A stretch of 64,000 bases of DNA from contig NW_027043830.1 of assembly GCF_037102585.1 (NCBI RefSeq), positions 682,001 through 746,000 of the forward strand, read 5' to 3'. Shown in pieces: positions 31,408-42,133 of this stretch. The first letter of the stretch is position 1. Each line of letters begins with the position of its first letter. The translations under genes were made by a program, and so were the position numbers. The DNA is from Saccharomycopsis crataegensis (Eukaryota > Ascomycota > Saccharomycetes > Ascoideales > Saccharomycopsidaceae). Under the pieces are notes generated by a model, which worked only from the letters and a program-made list of their open reading frames with translations, searched no databases and had not been told where the DNA came from.

Positions 31408-33243
31408 ATGTCAGGAAAGAAATCACTTCCAAAATCTAAAGTCCCAGTACTAAGTGACAAGAAGGATGGCACCGATAAACTTGATTTCGTTACATTTTCA
31501 TCGTGTGATCATTTGAAGAAGTTGTTAGCGTCTCCTGCTAAAGATTTGGTGGTCCGTAACTATAATCTTTCCCTTAAGGTCTCCTGCTTGGCCTATCCGC
31601 AGCCAGGTCTCAAATATTCAAACATGAAAGAAGGCAACCACCATCATAACGCCAAGCTTAATGGGTCGAAGGTCGGCAAGAAAACCCTACCGACTGCTGG
31701 AAATGGGGTATCGACGGTATCGAATATCGATAACAAAAAACTTCTCAAACTTAGAAGTGCTGCCGTCAAATGTAGCCTGTGCAAAAACAATTTATCGGTC
31801 AATTTGATTTGTTTACAATGTCCTTTTGTCGGGTGCTTCAATAATCGACATGGCCTAGCTCATTCGCAATCGACCCACCATCTTTTTGCAATCTCGACAT
31901 TTGGACAAGTTTTCTGCTACAAATGTAATAATTATGTCAGCGATCCTGAATTGGAAGAGATCAGGGTGGGGTCACTAAAATCCATTGGTCGGTTACTGGC
32001 AGCGCCAGGAATGCCGGTATATCCATTCATGGAGAATCGGACTCCAGAGGCGAAAAAGTTTATATTGGAGAACTCGAGGGCTCCCTCATTTAAGGCAACC
32101 ACCGGATTGAAAGGGTTTGTGAATATGGGGGCCACCTGCTACATGTCGACGATCCTACAAACCTTCATTCATAACCCTTTTGTGCGAGAATATTTCTTAT
32201 CAGGAGATCACGCCAAGTGTATCAAAGGCCTAACAAACGACGATAGTTGCGTCACTTGTCGAATTGATGAAGTGTTCACCGATTTTTTCACCTCGAGCTC
32301 TGTCAATGGTTTCGGGCTAACCAAATTCCTATCTACTTGTTGGAAAATCAACAAATCTTTGGCAGGTTACACCCAACAAGACGCCCATGAGTTTTGGCAA
32401 TTCGTTCTAGGAGAATTCCATAAATCACACATGATTAACTCGAGCCACGGAACCGAACCTAAAGTCAATGTCAATAACCACGCCCGGTCATCATCTATAT
32501 CGTACGGCTCAAATGACCATCATTGCGAATGTCTTACCCATAGGGTTTTCTCTGGGGAATTGCAAAGCTCCATTAAATGTCATGAGTGTGGCAACGTCAA
32601 TAAAACTGTCGATCCAATGATAGACTTGTTGTTGGAGATCAAAAATAAATCCACTGGTGCGTTGTACGGGTCATTGAATGAATGTTTAGGATACTTTACC
32701 AAACCAGAATCATTGGAAAGCAATTATAATTGCAACAATTGTGAGAGCAGAACTGATGCATCCAAGAAATTGTCAATTAAAAAGATGGGCTCTATTTTGA
32801 CCATTCAGTTAAAAGTAAGTTATAATGATATCATTCTTGGTATTTTCTTATGATCATTGTTGTCATTACTTTTAGTTTTCATTATGATGCTTCCATTATT
32901 ATATCGAATCATACTAACAACATTCTAGCGTTTTGAACATTTGGCAGCCGGAGGCTCAGTGAAGTTGGAACATCCGGTATCGTACCCAGTGATTTTGGAC
33001 ATGGCCAAGTATTGTACTAACACCACCGCAGGCCAGAAAGTGGTTGGTGAACTCAGTTATGAGTTGTTTGCTATTGTTTGTCACATTGGGCAAGTCAATC
33101 AGGGCCATTATATCTGCATGATCAAGAACGGCGAAGGACAATGGTTCAAGTTTGATGATTCTATGGTCACCTTAATATCACAACAGGAAGCATTGGCCAC
33201 CAGTGCGTACTTGCTTTTTTATATTCAACATCAATTTCCATGA
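31408..33243 (+). CDS. UBP8: Ubp8-like SAGA ubiquitin protease, two exons
   Basis: Ubp8 removes ubiquitin from histone H2B within the SAGA deubiquitinating module. Exons are 31408-32814 and 32930 less one, i.e. 32929-33243, giving 573 residues. An N-terminal ZnF-UBP domain spans about 120-175 (C-S-L-C, C-L-Q-C, His-rich H-G-L-A-H...H-H, C-Y-K-C). The catalytic Cys244 is in G-A-T-C-Y-M. USP zinc Cys pairs occur near 380-450. The junction creates the family's L-K-R-F-E-H, and exon 2 carries the catalytic His529 in Q-G-H-Y-I and Asp545/546 in F-D-D. The intron has GTAAGT, TACTAAC and TAG. Yeast Ubp8 is 471 residues; extra sequence lies before the zinc finger and within the USP domain. Other ZnF-UBP USPs are less likely. 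Confidence 0.9.
32815..32928 (+). other. Spliceosomal intron in UBP8
   Basis: 114-nt phase-0 intron: donor GTAAGT (32815-32820), perfect branch TACTAAC (32912-32918), acceptor TAG (32926-32928) 10 nt after the branch site. Removing it joins L-K to R-F-E-H, a conserved USP motif. Retention gives a stop 12 codons into the intron. Confidence 0.93.
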
Positions 33244-34714
33244 AATTAACTGACCATCATTAATTTTTTTTTTTTTTTTTTTTCCAAAATTTGAAAGGTA
33301 GGAGAAGATGAATGTTCTTATTTTTTCTGTTAGGTTTTCGTATCTCTCACGGCATTTAATTACCAATATTCCATATTTTTATTCAAGCATCATTGGACTT
33401 TTTCTTTCCTCATATTTATTCATCCCATCTGTTTTAATCATCATTATCAGCATCATTCTCGGTTCTATTTACGAAAACGGAAGAATCGATGAAACTCTTT
33501 ATCGATCTTTTTTTTTTTTTTTTTTTTCGTTATCTTTTCATGTTTTATTGTTGTTGAACAAACGGTCTAGTCATAGAAAATTGATCCAAATTGCGCGCGC
33601 AAGTTCCTTCGTGATGTAATATGTTTGAAATAAAGAGGTCCATGAAACAGTGCTAGAAATAGGATAGTTAAAAAAAAAAAAAAAATACAAATTTGATACT
33701 ATCAAAAATGAGAAGTCATTTCAAATTCACTCAACCACCTCCAAACAAGGAGATGTTCTCTGGCGATTAGCAGGACTCCAGGTGAACCTGCAATTAAAGA
33801 TCATTAAAGAATCAGGCTGGGTAGAAGCATAAAATACGAATTACGAACACCATAAAAGCTCAGTTTTATAGACGTCGGTTTCAAAGTCTTTCGTGTACCT
33901 TCTTCAACACCTGTACTATGTGGGATAAGCTAATGAACTTGATTATTAAGAACACCTGGCGCGTCGACCAGGCATTTAATCATATCGTTGCAATGGCAGT
34001 ATAGACATAATGATATGATTTTATTGCCACAGCATCTTCCAGTTCTAGTATGTATCTGTTTAATTTTGATTGAGCGTAATTAATCTCTAATCAATACCCG
34101 TTGATTTGCCTTTCTTTGTTTCCCAGACTTTACATACTGAATCCAACATAATAATTTTTTGCCTTGAAGAGAAAACGCAAACACGTTCAGTTAGTGGCAA
34201 TTAGCAGCCGCTGGAGGTAGTGATGGTGAAGCTATCATTCTACAATAAACAGAACTTTAAAAGAAATTTGAGACCAGTCCATGGGAAATTCTATATTTTA
34301 AGAGGGGATCCTTTGTATGAAAACAATAGCAAAAACAATAACAATAACGTGAAAGAAGAACAGTAATAATAATAATAATAATAACAATAATAATAGCAGC
34401 AACAATTAACAACAATAAAACTGATGCAGTAGAAAAACATATTTAAAAACACAGTCATGAGAAGAAAAAGAAGATCTGAAGCAGTGATATGAGGGTTTTA
34501 GGGGTGATTGTGATAGTGATAAAACGCTATCGAATAAGTCGACAACATGAGTTGATGGTTGTTTCAACAAATAGTATTTCGAAACATTGGGGGTTGGTCA
34601 TAAAGTAGGAATGTAAAAACAAAATTGAGATAAATGTGAAGCACGGGAAAATAAAATAGAAACATGAAGGAACTTTTAACAGTAAGAACCAAGCGGGATG
34701 TAAATTCAAGGAAA
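33244..34714. other. Convergent intergenic region without a credible gene
   Basis: 1.5 kb between the 3' ends of UBP8 and the GPI-type gene. Contains poly-T tracts near 33265 and 33510, and an AAT/AAC-rich stretch at 34345-34410. The plus-strand frame at 33308-33619 is hydrophobic and T-tract driven, so I do not call it. Confidence 0.55.
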
Positions 34715-35239
34715 TTAAAGCAAGCAAATGGCAGCCATGACCAAACCACCGCCCAATGCGAAACCAGAGGACAAGGAAGGAGCCATACCTGAGGCAGTAG
34801 CATTAGTGGAAGTAGTGTTCAAACTTTCGGAAGTTGAAGTCAAGGAAGTGGTGCTGTTGTCAGCAGGGTATGTTGTGATGGTGGAAGTGACTTGACTGGC
34901 AGTAGATGAGGTAGTGCTGTCGGTGGAGTTACTACCGTAAGTGACAAAGGTGGTAGCAGTATCGGTTGGAAGGTTACCGGTTTGGGTTTCATCGTTGTAT
35001 TGAATACCAGATGCAGAAATGTCGAAGACTTCATTCATGGAGTCGGTGGCGGCAGAATGGACGGTGTTGGTGACGGTTGGGGCCAAGAAGGATAAGTCAT
35101 AAGTGTTACCGTCAATGACAGTACTGACATAGGTCACAGAGGAGACTGTTACTGTCAAGTCACCGGTAGCATAGGTGTACAAGAAAGCGTTGGCTGTGGC
35201 AACGAGGGCAGAAAGTTGAATAGCTGAAGAGGCAAACAT
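34715..35239 (-). CDS. GPI-anchored Ser/Thr-rich cell-surface protein
   Basis: 174 residues with a cleavable N-terminal signal peptide (about 1-18, A-T-A-N-A-F) and a central domain with Tyr and Val-rich beta-type sequence. A Ser/Thr-rich stretch with several N-x-S/T sites lies at about 103-150. A C-terminal GPI signal follows: small residues near S-G-M-A-P-S, then a hydrophobic tail ending V-M-A-A-I-C-L-L. This is the layout of small fungal wall or membrane mannoproteins. I cannot name the family. The ATG at 35237-35239 places the signal peptide at the very start. Confidence 0.75.
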   Translation of the reverse strand: MFASSAIQLSALVATANAFLYTYATGDLTVTVSSVTYVSTVIDGNTYDLSFLAPTVTNTVHSAATDSMNEVFDISASGIQYNDETQTGNLPTDTATTFVTYGSNSTDSTTSSTASQVTSTITTYPADNSTTSLTSTSESLNTTSTNATASGMAPSLSSGFALGGGLVMAAICLL

Positions 35240-36273
35240 TGTGATAGAATGAGAAAAAAGTTAACTAGGAGGGGAACTGTGCAAGAAAACAAGAGTGGGT
35301 AAGTAAATGATGTTATTGAGGATGTGATTCTACTTGCTGAGATTCTTCAATATATGGTGCAAATTGTCATAAGAATCTAAGGTACAGGGACTAATGTGGG
35401 TTTTTATATAATTGCCCTCGCCGAAAGTTCAATAAAATATCCCAAACCGACGTAATAATTCTCAATAGACTGGGAACACACTGGATTAGGCAGGAGAAGT
35501 GTATTGTTCTTGTTGCTCAAAAAGCAGGACGACGCATACTACGGCAGGTGCGATTCAGTGACCTGCAGATCTGGGAATTTGCGCGACGCGAACAGGGAAT
35601 TTTTCTTTTTTCATCCTCTTTTATAGATCCTTTTTTGTTGTACAAAGATCTAATCTCACTGGGCAACGGATAAATTTGAGATCGAGCCCAAGAAGCGATC
35701 TCTTCGCACCATAAGTGAGTTGATTTCTGTGGGTGGAAATAAGAATTATTTTGAGTTCTTTTGCAATTTAACCAGCTTTAGTGAGAAAGGCACACATACT
35801 AGTTTTTGCAAATTTTCCTAAAAAAAAAAAAAAGAAAAAAAGAAAAGTGCAGCGGTTTATTTAGGCCGGCAATTGTGGTTTGATGCCCCTGGGGGGCCGC
35901 AACAGCATCTTGAAACAGTCCGCATTTGTTGGGGTGAGAAAATTTTATATGGCACGGTATGGGCAATAGAGGGCAGGGAATATTAGCAAATGGTGGAGAA
36001 TCAGGTATTGTCAGGAGGAATTTCCAAGAAGAAAACATAGTAGAAAAAAAAAAAAAGAGGACACTTTGTGGCATTCACAAGATAAATGGATGTTTTGGGT
36101 AGTCGATAGCTTTTCCTGATTGGGCAAGGTGATTAAACTTTGTCTCACGTTATCCTAAAACAAATGTGCTCCGGATGGAAAAAGCCGCAATAGTCGTTGT
36201 GTTCCTGAATATATCACACTTCTTTAAGATGTTGCAAGAGAAGAAAAGGTACCTCACCAAGAAACAATGGTAC

Positions 36274-36319
<46 letters not shown>

Positions 36320-36943
36320 GGCTCTTTACTCTTTGAAAAAAGGTAACCGACGGATCTCTTCTTTCTTCATGTATTTATGATATTAATTTACTCGTATATC
36401 TATGTGCACTACACTCTACTGTTAAACTTTCTTATCTATCTCACAAACGGAATGTTACATGGATACTTGGCCCATCCACACATGCTAACTATAACTTGAC
36501 GCTTCACAAATGGATCTCCTATGGGGACACCTATTTGTACCTTAGCCTACTAGTACTTGTTTGAGACATCATTATAGTATTGTTCCCAAAAATCTACAAT
36601 TTCAAGAAAGTTTTGGTGGTCTGATAAAATCTCTCATATGAAAGTATACTTTCCCCACTAAAAACTAGTGGCATTCACTAATTTGAACGATACGGTTTCA
36701 AATATTTCCAAAATATCTATTATTACGTATGGTTACTTTTCTTTTCACTTCAAGCAAATTACAGAAGGAATACAAAACAATAATAGGAGCATAAATATTT
36801 ATCAAAGATAATAATGCCAAAGAGTTAGATAAGATGAGTAATGAATGCTAAACCAAAATAGATGAAAATAAAGATGCACAGTCTATGAGAAACAGGAAAA
36901 TGAAAAAAAAAAAGAGGAAGAAATATCATAGCAATCATAATAT
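35240..36943. promoter_or_regulatory. 1.7 kb intergenic region with CTTT repeat
   Basis: Upstream region of the GPI-type gene and 3' region of the PIR-repeat gene. It contains a (CTTT)n tract at 36274-36319 and poly-A tracts. No gene is supported; the minus frame at 35799-36074 is a low-complexity frame. Cell-wall genes often have long promoters, so the length may be regulatory. Confidence 0.45.
36274..36319. repeat. (CTTT)n microsatellite
   Basis: About 11 tandem CTTT units, preceded at a short distance by two GGTACC sites (near 36249 and 36269). Confidence 0.95.
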
Positions 36944-37582
36944 TTAGTAAATCAAAGTATTCAATACTACATAAGCAGCAAAGATAGCCCCAAAAATTAC
37001 AGTGCCAGTAATAGAAGTTTGTAAGTTCTGAGCACCACTCACAATTTCGGTGATCACCACACCATCACTGGTGGTCACAATAGTTTCAGCAGTGCTTCTA
37101 GCGGTAGCATAAGAGACTCCACTATTAGAGGTGAGAGCGCCAGTGGCAATAATAGTGACGGCAACACCATTAGCGTTAGTGGTGGTAATGGTAGTCAAAG
37201 ATCCACTCAAAGAGCCGGAAACGGATTTAGTAGAACTGAGGTCACTGTAACCGGATCCGATCAAAGTAGAAACGGTACGAACGCTAGCAGTAGTGGCCTG
37301 GATTTGACCGTCACTGATTTGGGAAACGGCTTGGACAGTTTCAACGGTTGAGATGGTGGCAGTGGTAGCTTGGGCAGTTGCGATGACAGAAGTGGTAGCA
37401 GTAGTAGCTTGGATTTGACCATCACTGATCTGAGAAATGGCTTGGACGGTTGTAACGGCAGAGGTGGTAGCAGTAGTAGCTTGAATTTGACCATCACCGA
37501 TTTGAGAAATGGCTTGAACGGTTTCAGCTTTAACGCAGAGAGAACCTGCCAAAAGAGAGATAGCAATAGAAACGAACTTCAT
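36944..37582 (-). CDS. PIR-repeat cell-wall protein with GPI-like tail (Cwp-like)
   Basis: 212 residues from the ATG at 37580-37582, which directly precedes a signal peptide (about 1-19, ending V-K-A). The mature part begins with three PIR repeats of the form A-(I/V)[12 protein letters not shown] (about 24-37, 48-61, 85-98). The Gln of this motif forms alkali-labile ester links to beta-1,3-glucan in Pir and Cwp proteins. A Ser/Thr/Val-rich region follows, then a hydrophobic C-terminus of about 20 residues that resembles a GPI signal. The four-Cys C-terminal domain of true Pir proteins is absent, and there is no Cys after the signal peptide. This makes it Cwp1/Cwp2-like rather than Pir-like. 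An upstream in-frame Met (37624) would add 14 residues ahead of the signal. Confidence 0.82.
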   Translation of the reverse strand: MKFVSIAISLLAGSLCVKAETVQAISQIGDGQIQATTATTSAVTTVQAISQISDGQIQATTATTSVIATAQATTATISTVETVQAVSQISDGQIQATTASVRTVSTLIGSGYSDLSSTKSVSGSLSGSLTTITTTNANGVAVTIIATGALTSNSGVSYATARSTAETIVTTSDGVVITEIVSGAQNLQTSITGTVIFGAIFAAYVVLNTLIY

Positions 37583-38558
37583 TATAATGTGCTTATTGTG
37601 TTGAATTAGAAAAGGAAACGCCAATAAATATTCCAGATATTCGGTTGTGTTTTAGCAGAAGATGTTCTTAGTTATAGGAAGCTGCTGGTGGTATCAAAAA
37701 TTAATCACAAAGAGATTATGATAATGGTTGCTAATGTATTGATTAAATCAAAAAAAGAGAAAGATTCATGGTGGTGGCAATGATTTGAATGGAAACTTGA
37801 GGGTATTTATGGTGTGAAATAATTAGACGAGACTGTCCACAGTCATGTCATTATACCCCTGTATAATATTTTTTTAGTGGCAGCGGTTAAAAATAAAATC
37901 ACAGATTATTTTTTTTAATCCTTTTTTTTTCAATCAGTGATTTTACACGCGAACCAAGACGCCTGCAATGCATGTGAAAATAGTATATTTTAAAAGACTC
38001 TCTTAGCAAGACAATATTCCATTATAGTTATATATATATATATATATTGTATGGCCTCAACAATCGTCTTTGAAAAATATCCCAGCGCGTAAAGAATAAA
38101 GAGGCAGAAAAAGAACGCAAAAACCGCTGAAGGCCGTCTAACAGAATTTGGTGCGACACACATGCTCGTCAACATTATTACAGCGTGAAACTCTCAAAAT
38201 TGTTTCAAATGGTTCACGGCCCCAAACTGGCTGGCGATTCAGGCCTAGAACAAGTTGCTGGGGAGCTTGAGGTCATTACAGGGGGCTATTGAAATCTATC
38301 TCACACTCGATATTCCCTTTTCTCCTATCTCAATTGTGCTGAAGAAAATTATGCGCCAAACAGATGTATCAGATTAAAGTGGTACAAACACAAACCATAA
38401 GGGGGGGGAAAAAAAAAAAGGCAAGAGAAACAGGGAAAAAATCCAACACCAGAAAATGAAAATGAAAGTTAAATGAAAGTTAATGGATTGTCTCTGGAAA
38501 ACCATAAGGGCAAGCACATAATCATAAACTCCCAAATATCATTTCCTTGGGAAACAAT
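37583..38558. promoter_or_regulatory. Divergent intergenic region
   Basis: 976 bp between the PIR-repeat gene and the membrane protein gene. Contains a (TA)n run at 38028-38047 and a G/A-rich run near 38400. No gene seen. Confidence 0.5.
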
Positions 38559-40403
38559 ATGAACGTTGACAGATCCAATGTGAATTCAAGTACTAATGGT
38601 TCAAAGTATTTTGGATTTGGATCGCAAATCTTATCAGCAGCAAAAGATGTTGAGCCTATGCTTCTTTCGCTTTATTTATTTGGAGGGATCACAATCATAC
38701 TTACAATTTTGGCGGGCTTACTTTTTTTCATCAGAGAATATGCCTACAATTTCAAAAGTCGCAAAAGTCGGCAAAGCGTAATTGAAAACAACCTTGATTA
38801 CCATTGGAATAGAACTGCAAACAATAGGGAAGTATTGACAAGCCAAAAGTCTGACATTTGGAAGGAGCTAGATCACCATGGCCTGTATTGGTCAAGCAAA
38901 ATAGTTTCGCTGGCGCCAATGGTTAGTGATGGCACATTCTCACAATCACCATCATTAAAATCACCTTCTGGTCGCATTTGTGAGAAATCGGATAGCTCAT
39001 TTGAGGAACATTTGTTTTTAAGTGCCATGCCTGAACAAAAAAATTATACGCAAATTCCCATTCAACGAGAGATATCCATGAGGCATCAATTATTACCACC
39101 ACCAGCTCCTTTAGATGTGGTTTCAGCCAGAGAAGCTTTCAGTGTGGGTAACCGCTTTTTCTTTTACACTGGAGTTCATGGAGACTTTAACTCCAGTGGA
39201 AAAATAGTGTATGGAACGGATGATTTAATGAAGTTGTGTCCTAAGAATGTGGAATTTCCAGTTACACCAAGATTGGAAGTTGATGATTTTGCATTCAATA
39301 GAAAAAATCATTTTGATATTGAAAAATGGGTTGCAAACCCATTATTCCTGGTGAATATGGAAAGATATAATTCGGTGTGGAAAGTTGATAGGGCAATTAG
39401 AGAACTTTCTTTATTTTTGACCAATAATAAGACTTCTCCGATTGTTTCTGGTGACTCTGTAACTAAAAAGATTTTAATTGTCAAATTGTTAGTGTTTGGT
39501 GCTAATGACAAGAATTTCTCCAATCCAAACATTTATTTGGCAGAATTTAATAACTTGATGGAAAGGATTATTAGTACCGGCACCATATTTAATTTGCTAC
39601 AGGATGCAAATGATATGATTTGCGGGGCTTTGGTTGATTTTGTTTTGAGATACATCTGGTGTCATTTACGATACATGAGTCGTGATCATAAAGCAATTGA
39701 TCGTCAATTCGAAACCTGGAAACTTGGTTCTCCGTATATCCAGCGTCATCATGTTTTGTTTAGATATTTGTGTGCTACCCAACTAGGAATTTATACGGTT
39801 GGAAATTTGAATTTGCAAAGGTTAAAGGATACGGAGAATAAGCTCTCGACAATGATGAATTTCATGGCAGTTGATTCGTCGTGTAATGATTACCTTGGTT
39901 TCATTCCAGTGATTTCTCAAGCAGTGGAATTTGTCGATCGAGTAGCAAGTCAGCGGATGTTCTATGATTTGATATTAGTGATTATTGAGAAGCATAAAGA
40001 TTGTTGTATGAATGATTATTTGATTGAAGACGAGGATAATTTGAAGCCATTAATTCAACATGGTTTTTGGGTTAAGAATGATGCCCAAGTTCGTGAAATT
40101 GCGCAAGAGATACATTTAATGGTGGTTGAGAAATATCCACAAACTATGAGTTGGTGGAAAGATATTGAAGGGGGGAGAAGATATATTGGGCCCTTATCAT
40201 TTAGGTTTAAAGAAAATATGAATGATGTATTGAAAGGAAAATCTAAAAAATCCCAAGCGAGAATGGAAATAAACAACAATAATAGTGACAGCAAGAATGT
40301 TATTAATCCAAGTGATAATAGTAGTAGTAATAATATTGATAATGGTGATCGCTGTAATAACAGTGCTAGCAATATGAGTTTTCCTGGATCGTTTAATTTC
40401 TGA
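38559..40403 (+). CDS. Single-pass membrane protein with large soluble domain, unknown
   Basis: I do not recognise this 614-residue protein. The ATG at 38559 is the first Met; the frame begins four codons earlier without an ATG. A strong hydrophobic segment at about 33-58 is followed by basic residues (F-K-S-R-K-S-R), so the N-terminus is probably outside or lumenal and the rest cytosolic. Residues 85-180 are Ser-rich and probably disordered. From about 180 to 545 the sequence looks globular and helical, with no catalytic motif I can place. A conserved-looking stretch has R-Y-I-W-C-H-L-R-Y-M-S-R-D. The C-terminus (550-614) is Asn/Ser-rich low complexity. A signal-anchor topology and a role in an organelle membrane are inference. 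Confidence 0.75.
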   Translation: MNVDRSNVNSSTNGSKYFGFGSQILSAAKDVEPMLLSLYLFGGITIILTILAGLLFFIREYAYNFKSRKSRQSVIENNLDYHWNRTANNREVLTSQKSDIWKELDHHGLYWSSKIVSLAPMVSDGTFSQSPSLKSPSGRICEKSDSSFEEHLFLSAMPEQKNYTQIPIQREISMRHQLLPPPAPLDVVSAREAFSVGNRFFFYTGVHGDFNSSGKIVYGTDDLMKLCPKNVEFPVTPRLEVDDFAFNRKNHFDIEKWVANPLFLVNMERYNSVWKVDRAIRELSLFLTNNKTSPIVSGDSVTKKILIVKLLVFGANDKNFSNPNIYLAEFNNLMERIISTGTIFNLLQDANDMICGALVDFVLRYIWCHLRYMSRDHKAIDRQFETWKLGSPYIQRHHVLFRYLCATQLGIYTVGNLNLQRLKDTENKLSTMMNFMAVDSSCNDYLGFIPVISQAVEFVDRVASQRMFYDLILVIIEKHKDCCMNDYLIEDEDNLKPLIQHGFWVKNDAQVREIAQEIHLMVVEKYPQTMSWWKDIEGGRRYIGPLSFRFKENMNDVLKGKSKKSQARMEINNNNSDSKNVINPSDNSSSNNIDNGDRCNNSASNMSFPGSFNF

Positions 40404-40626
40404 AATATGTCCTATCTTGTGTGGGTGTGTGTGTGGTACCAGAATGCTGATAAATTATGTTGTAAAACACCGGAAAGATTTTCTACAGCGGAATTGCTGT
40501 AAATGATCTGCAGTGAGATATGTTATTTGCATCCAGGGTAGTTCCAGGTAATAGGCGGGAACGCACCTTTTTTTTTTTTTTTTATTTTTTTTGAGGAGGA
40601 GGAGGAGTGGAAAAAAAAAGAAAAAC

Positions 40627-40649
40627 TTTTACGAAAAAGTATCGTAAAA
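40627..40649. other. Perfect 8-bp inverted repeat
   Basis: TTTTACGA and TCGTAAAA separated by 7 bases, about 220 bp past the stop of the upstream gene. It could form a small hairpin; no function is shown. Confidence 0.6.
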
Positions 40650-40797
40650 ATAGATTCCGATATATCGTAGATATATATATATATATATTGTTGTGATGTG
40701 TAGTTTTTATATAGAGTAAGTGTCTTGTGACATTAAATATATTATCAAGAAGAACACACTGCTCAATAATACTATTGTAGATCTAGGGGGTAAATAG

Positions 40798-40879
40798 ATG
40801 AATGAATGAATGAATGAATGAATGAATGAATGAATGAATGAATGAATGAATGAATGAATGAATGAATGAATGAATGAAT
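40798..40879. repeat. (ATGA)n microsatellite, about 20 units
   Basis: Uninterrupted tetranucleotide tract of about 82 bases, the longest pure microsatellite in the window. It is flanked by a GGGGG run and an A/G-rich tract. Confidence 0.97.
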
Positions 40880-41134
40880 TAAAATTAAAGAAAAGAAAAG
40901 AAAAGGTATCTCAATTGTTACGGAAAGATCTGGAATTGAATAGCAGATTACGGAGCAAACCTTATTTCGGGCTAATAATAATACAAATGGCAACTAGGGT
41001 TCATATGCTAGCACTGAAACAGGCAATAGTGGGGGTCTGGTGCCTCTATTTTCCGATATAAAACAGAAAATGTCCAATTAGCGTCATTTAAGTGTGTTGC
41101 CTCACTGGATCCTTAACGCCCTTTGTCTGGTGTT

Positions 41135-41164
41135 TTATGTTATGTTATGTTATGTTATGTTATG
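41135..41164. repeat. TTATG pentanucleotide repeat
   Basis: About six tandem TTATG units followed by one imperfect copy. Confidence 0.9.
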
Positions 41165-41727
41165 CTATGTCTTTACGTTGCTGTTGTTGTTGTTGTTTTT
41201 TTTTTGTAACATGCTCAGGCAGAGATTGGCTGAATGAACACCGGTGGGCACAGCAAACCGTGATAGATATAAGAAATCGCCTGTTATATTTTAATTTATG
41301 GTTTAATTAATTAATACAAATTAGTGGATGGTGGAGACATGGTATATCATAAAAGGCATAAATAAAAATAAAAATCTAGAAGGGGGAGGGGGGCGAAGGA
41401 AGATGGTATAGTAAAATCGCAATCGAGAGTCAAGTAAAGTAAATAATTTAAGCAAAACCAGGAGCCTCCCTCCCTCCCACCAATGCACGGGCACGCACCC
41501 ACGCTCGCACACGCTCGATTCGGTCAAGGGATTGTTTGTTGCGGTGATTGTGATTTATATTCGGTGCCTGCCGCAGCACCTGCATTAAGCTGCACAGTAT
41601 TGTCTTAAACATTTTCTGTGTTGCGCTATTTGTATTTGCCAGGCCAGACGGTAAGTATAAAAGGGTTGGATGTTGTCTATCTGCGTGTACTTCGCCTGCG
41701 GATGCTATACAGTTGTTATTTCTTGCT

Positions 41728-41774
41728 TTCTCTCTCTCTCTCTATCTCTCTTTCTCTCTCTCTCTCTCTCTCTC
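41728..41774. repeat. (CT)n tract
   Basis: Interrupted CT microsatellite about 360 bp upstream of the homeodomain gene. Confidence 0.9.
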
Positions 41775-42133
41775 CCCCTTACCATATATGTTGAGGTTTC
41801 CCCCATTTTAGACCTTCCTTCCTTCGTTCTTTTTGACACTGCTGTTCTGTTGATCTCATGCAGTATTATTACTACTAGTATTATTATTATCATTCATTTA
41901 TTGATACTTGCCGTCACTATTAGCACCATCGTTAATTCATTCATTTACCCAGTCACTCGTTTCACTTTACTCCTGAATCAGCGTTCATTAAAACAAATCA
42001 CAACCATTCCACAACAACAACAACAACAACAAAAAAAAAAAAAACACATCCAAGAATAAAAAAATAAAAATAAAAACACCACAATAAAATATACTCTACA
42101 CTCAACTGCCCACCTTAAAAACACTGCCAGATA

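Larger units (their letters stand above)
40404..42133. promoter_or_regulatory. 1.7 kb intergenic region, promoter of the homeodomain gene
   Basis: Rich in simple repeats: (TA)n at 40671-40689, (ATGA)n at 40798-40879, TTATG units at 41135-41164, and (CT)n at 41728-41774. It also has an 8-bp hairpin at 40627-40649 and a C-rich segment near 41465-41500. No gene supported. The length suggests a complex promoter for the regulator at 42134 (inference). Confidence 0.5.

Noticed and set aside
33308-33619. 103-codon plus-strand frame downstream of UBP8
   Set aside because: Hydrophobic sequence generated by T-rich tracts (Phe runs), in a convergent 3' region.
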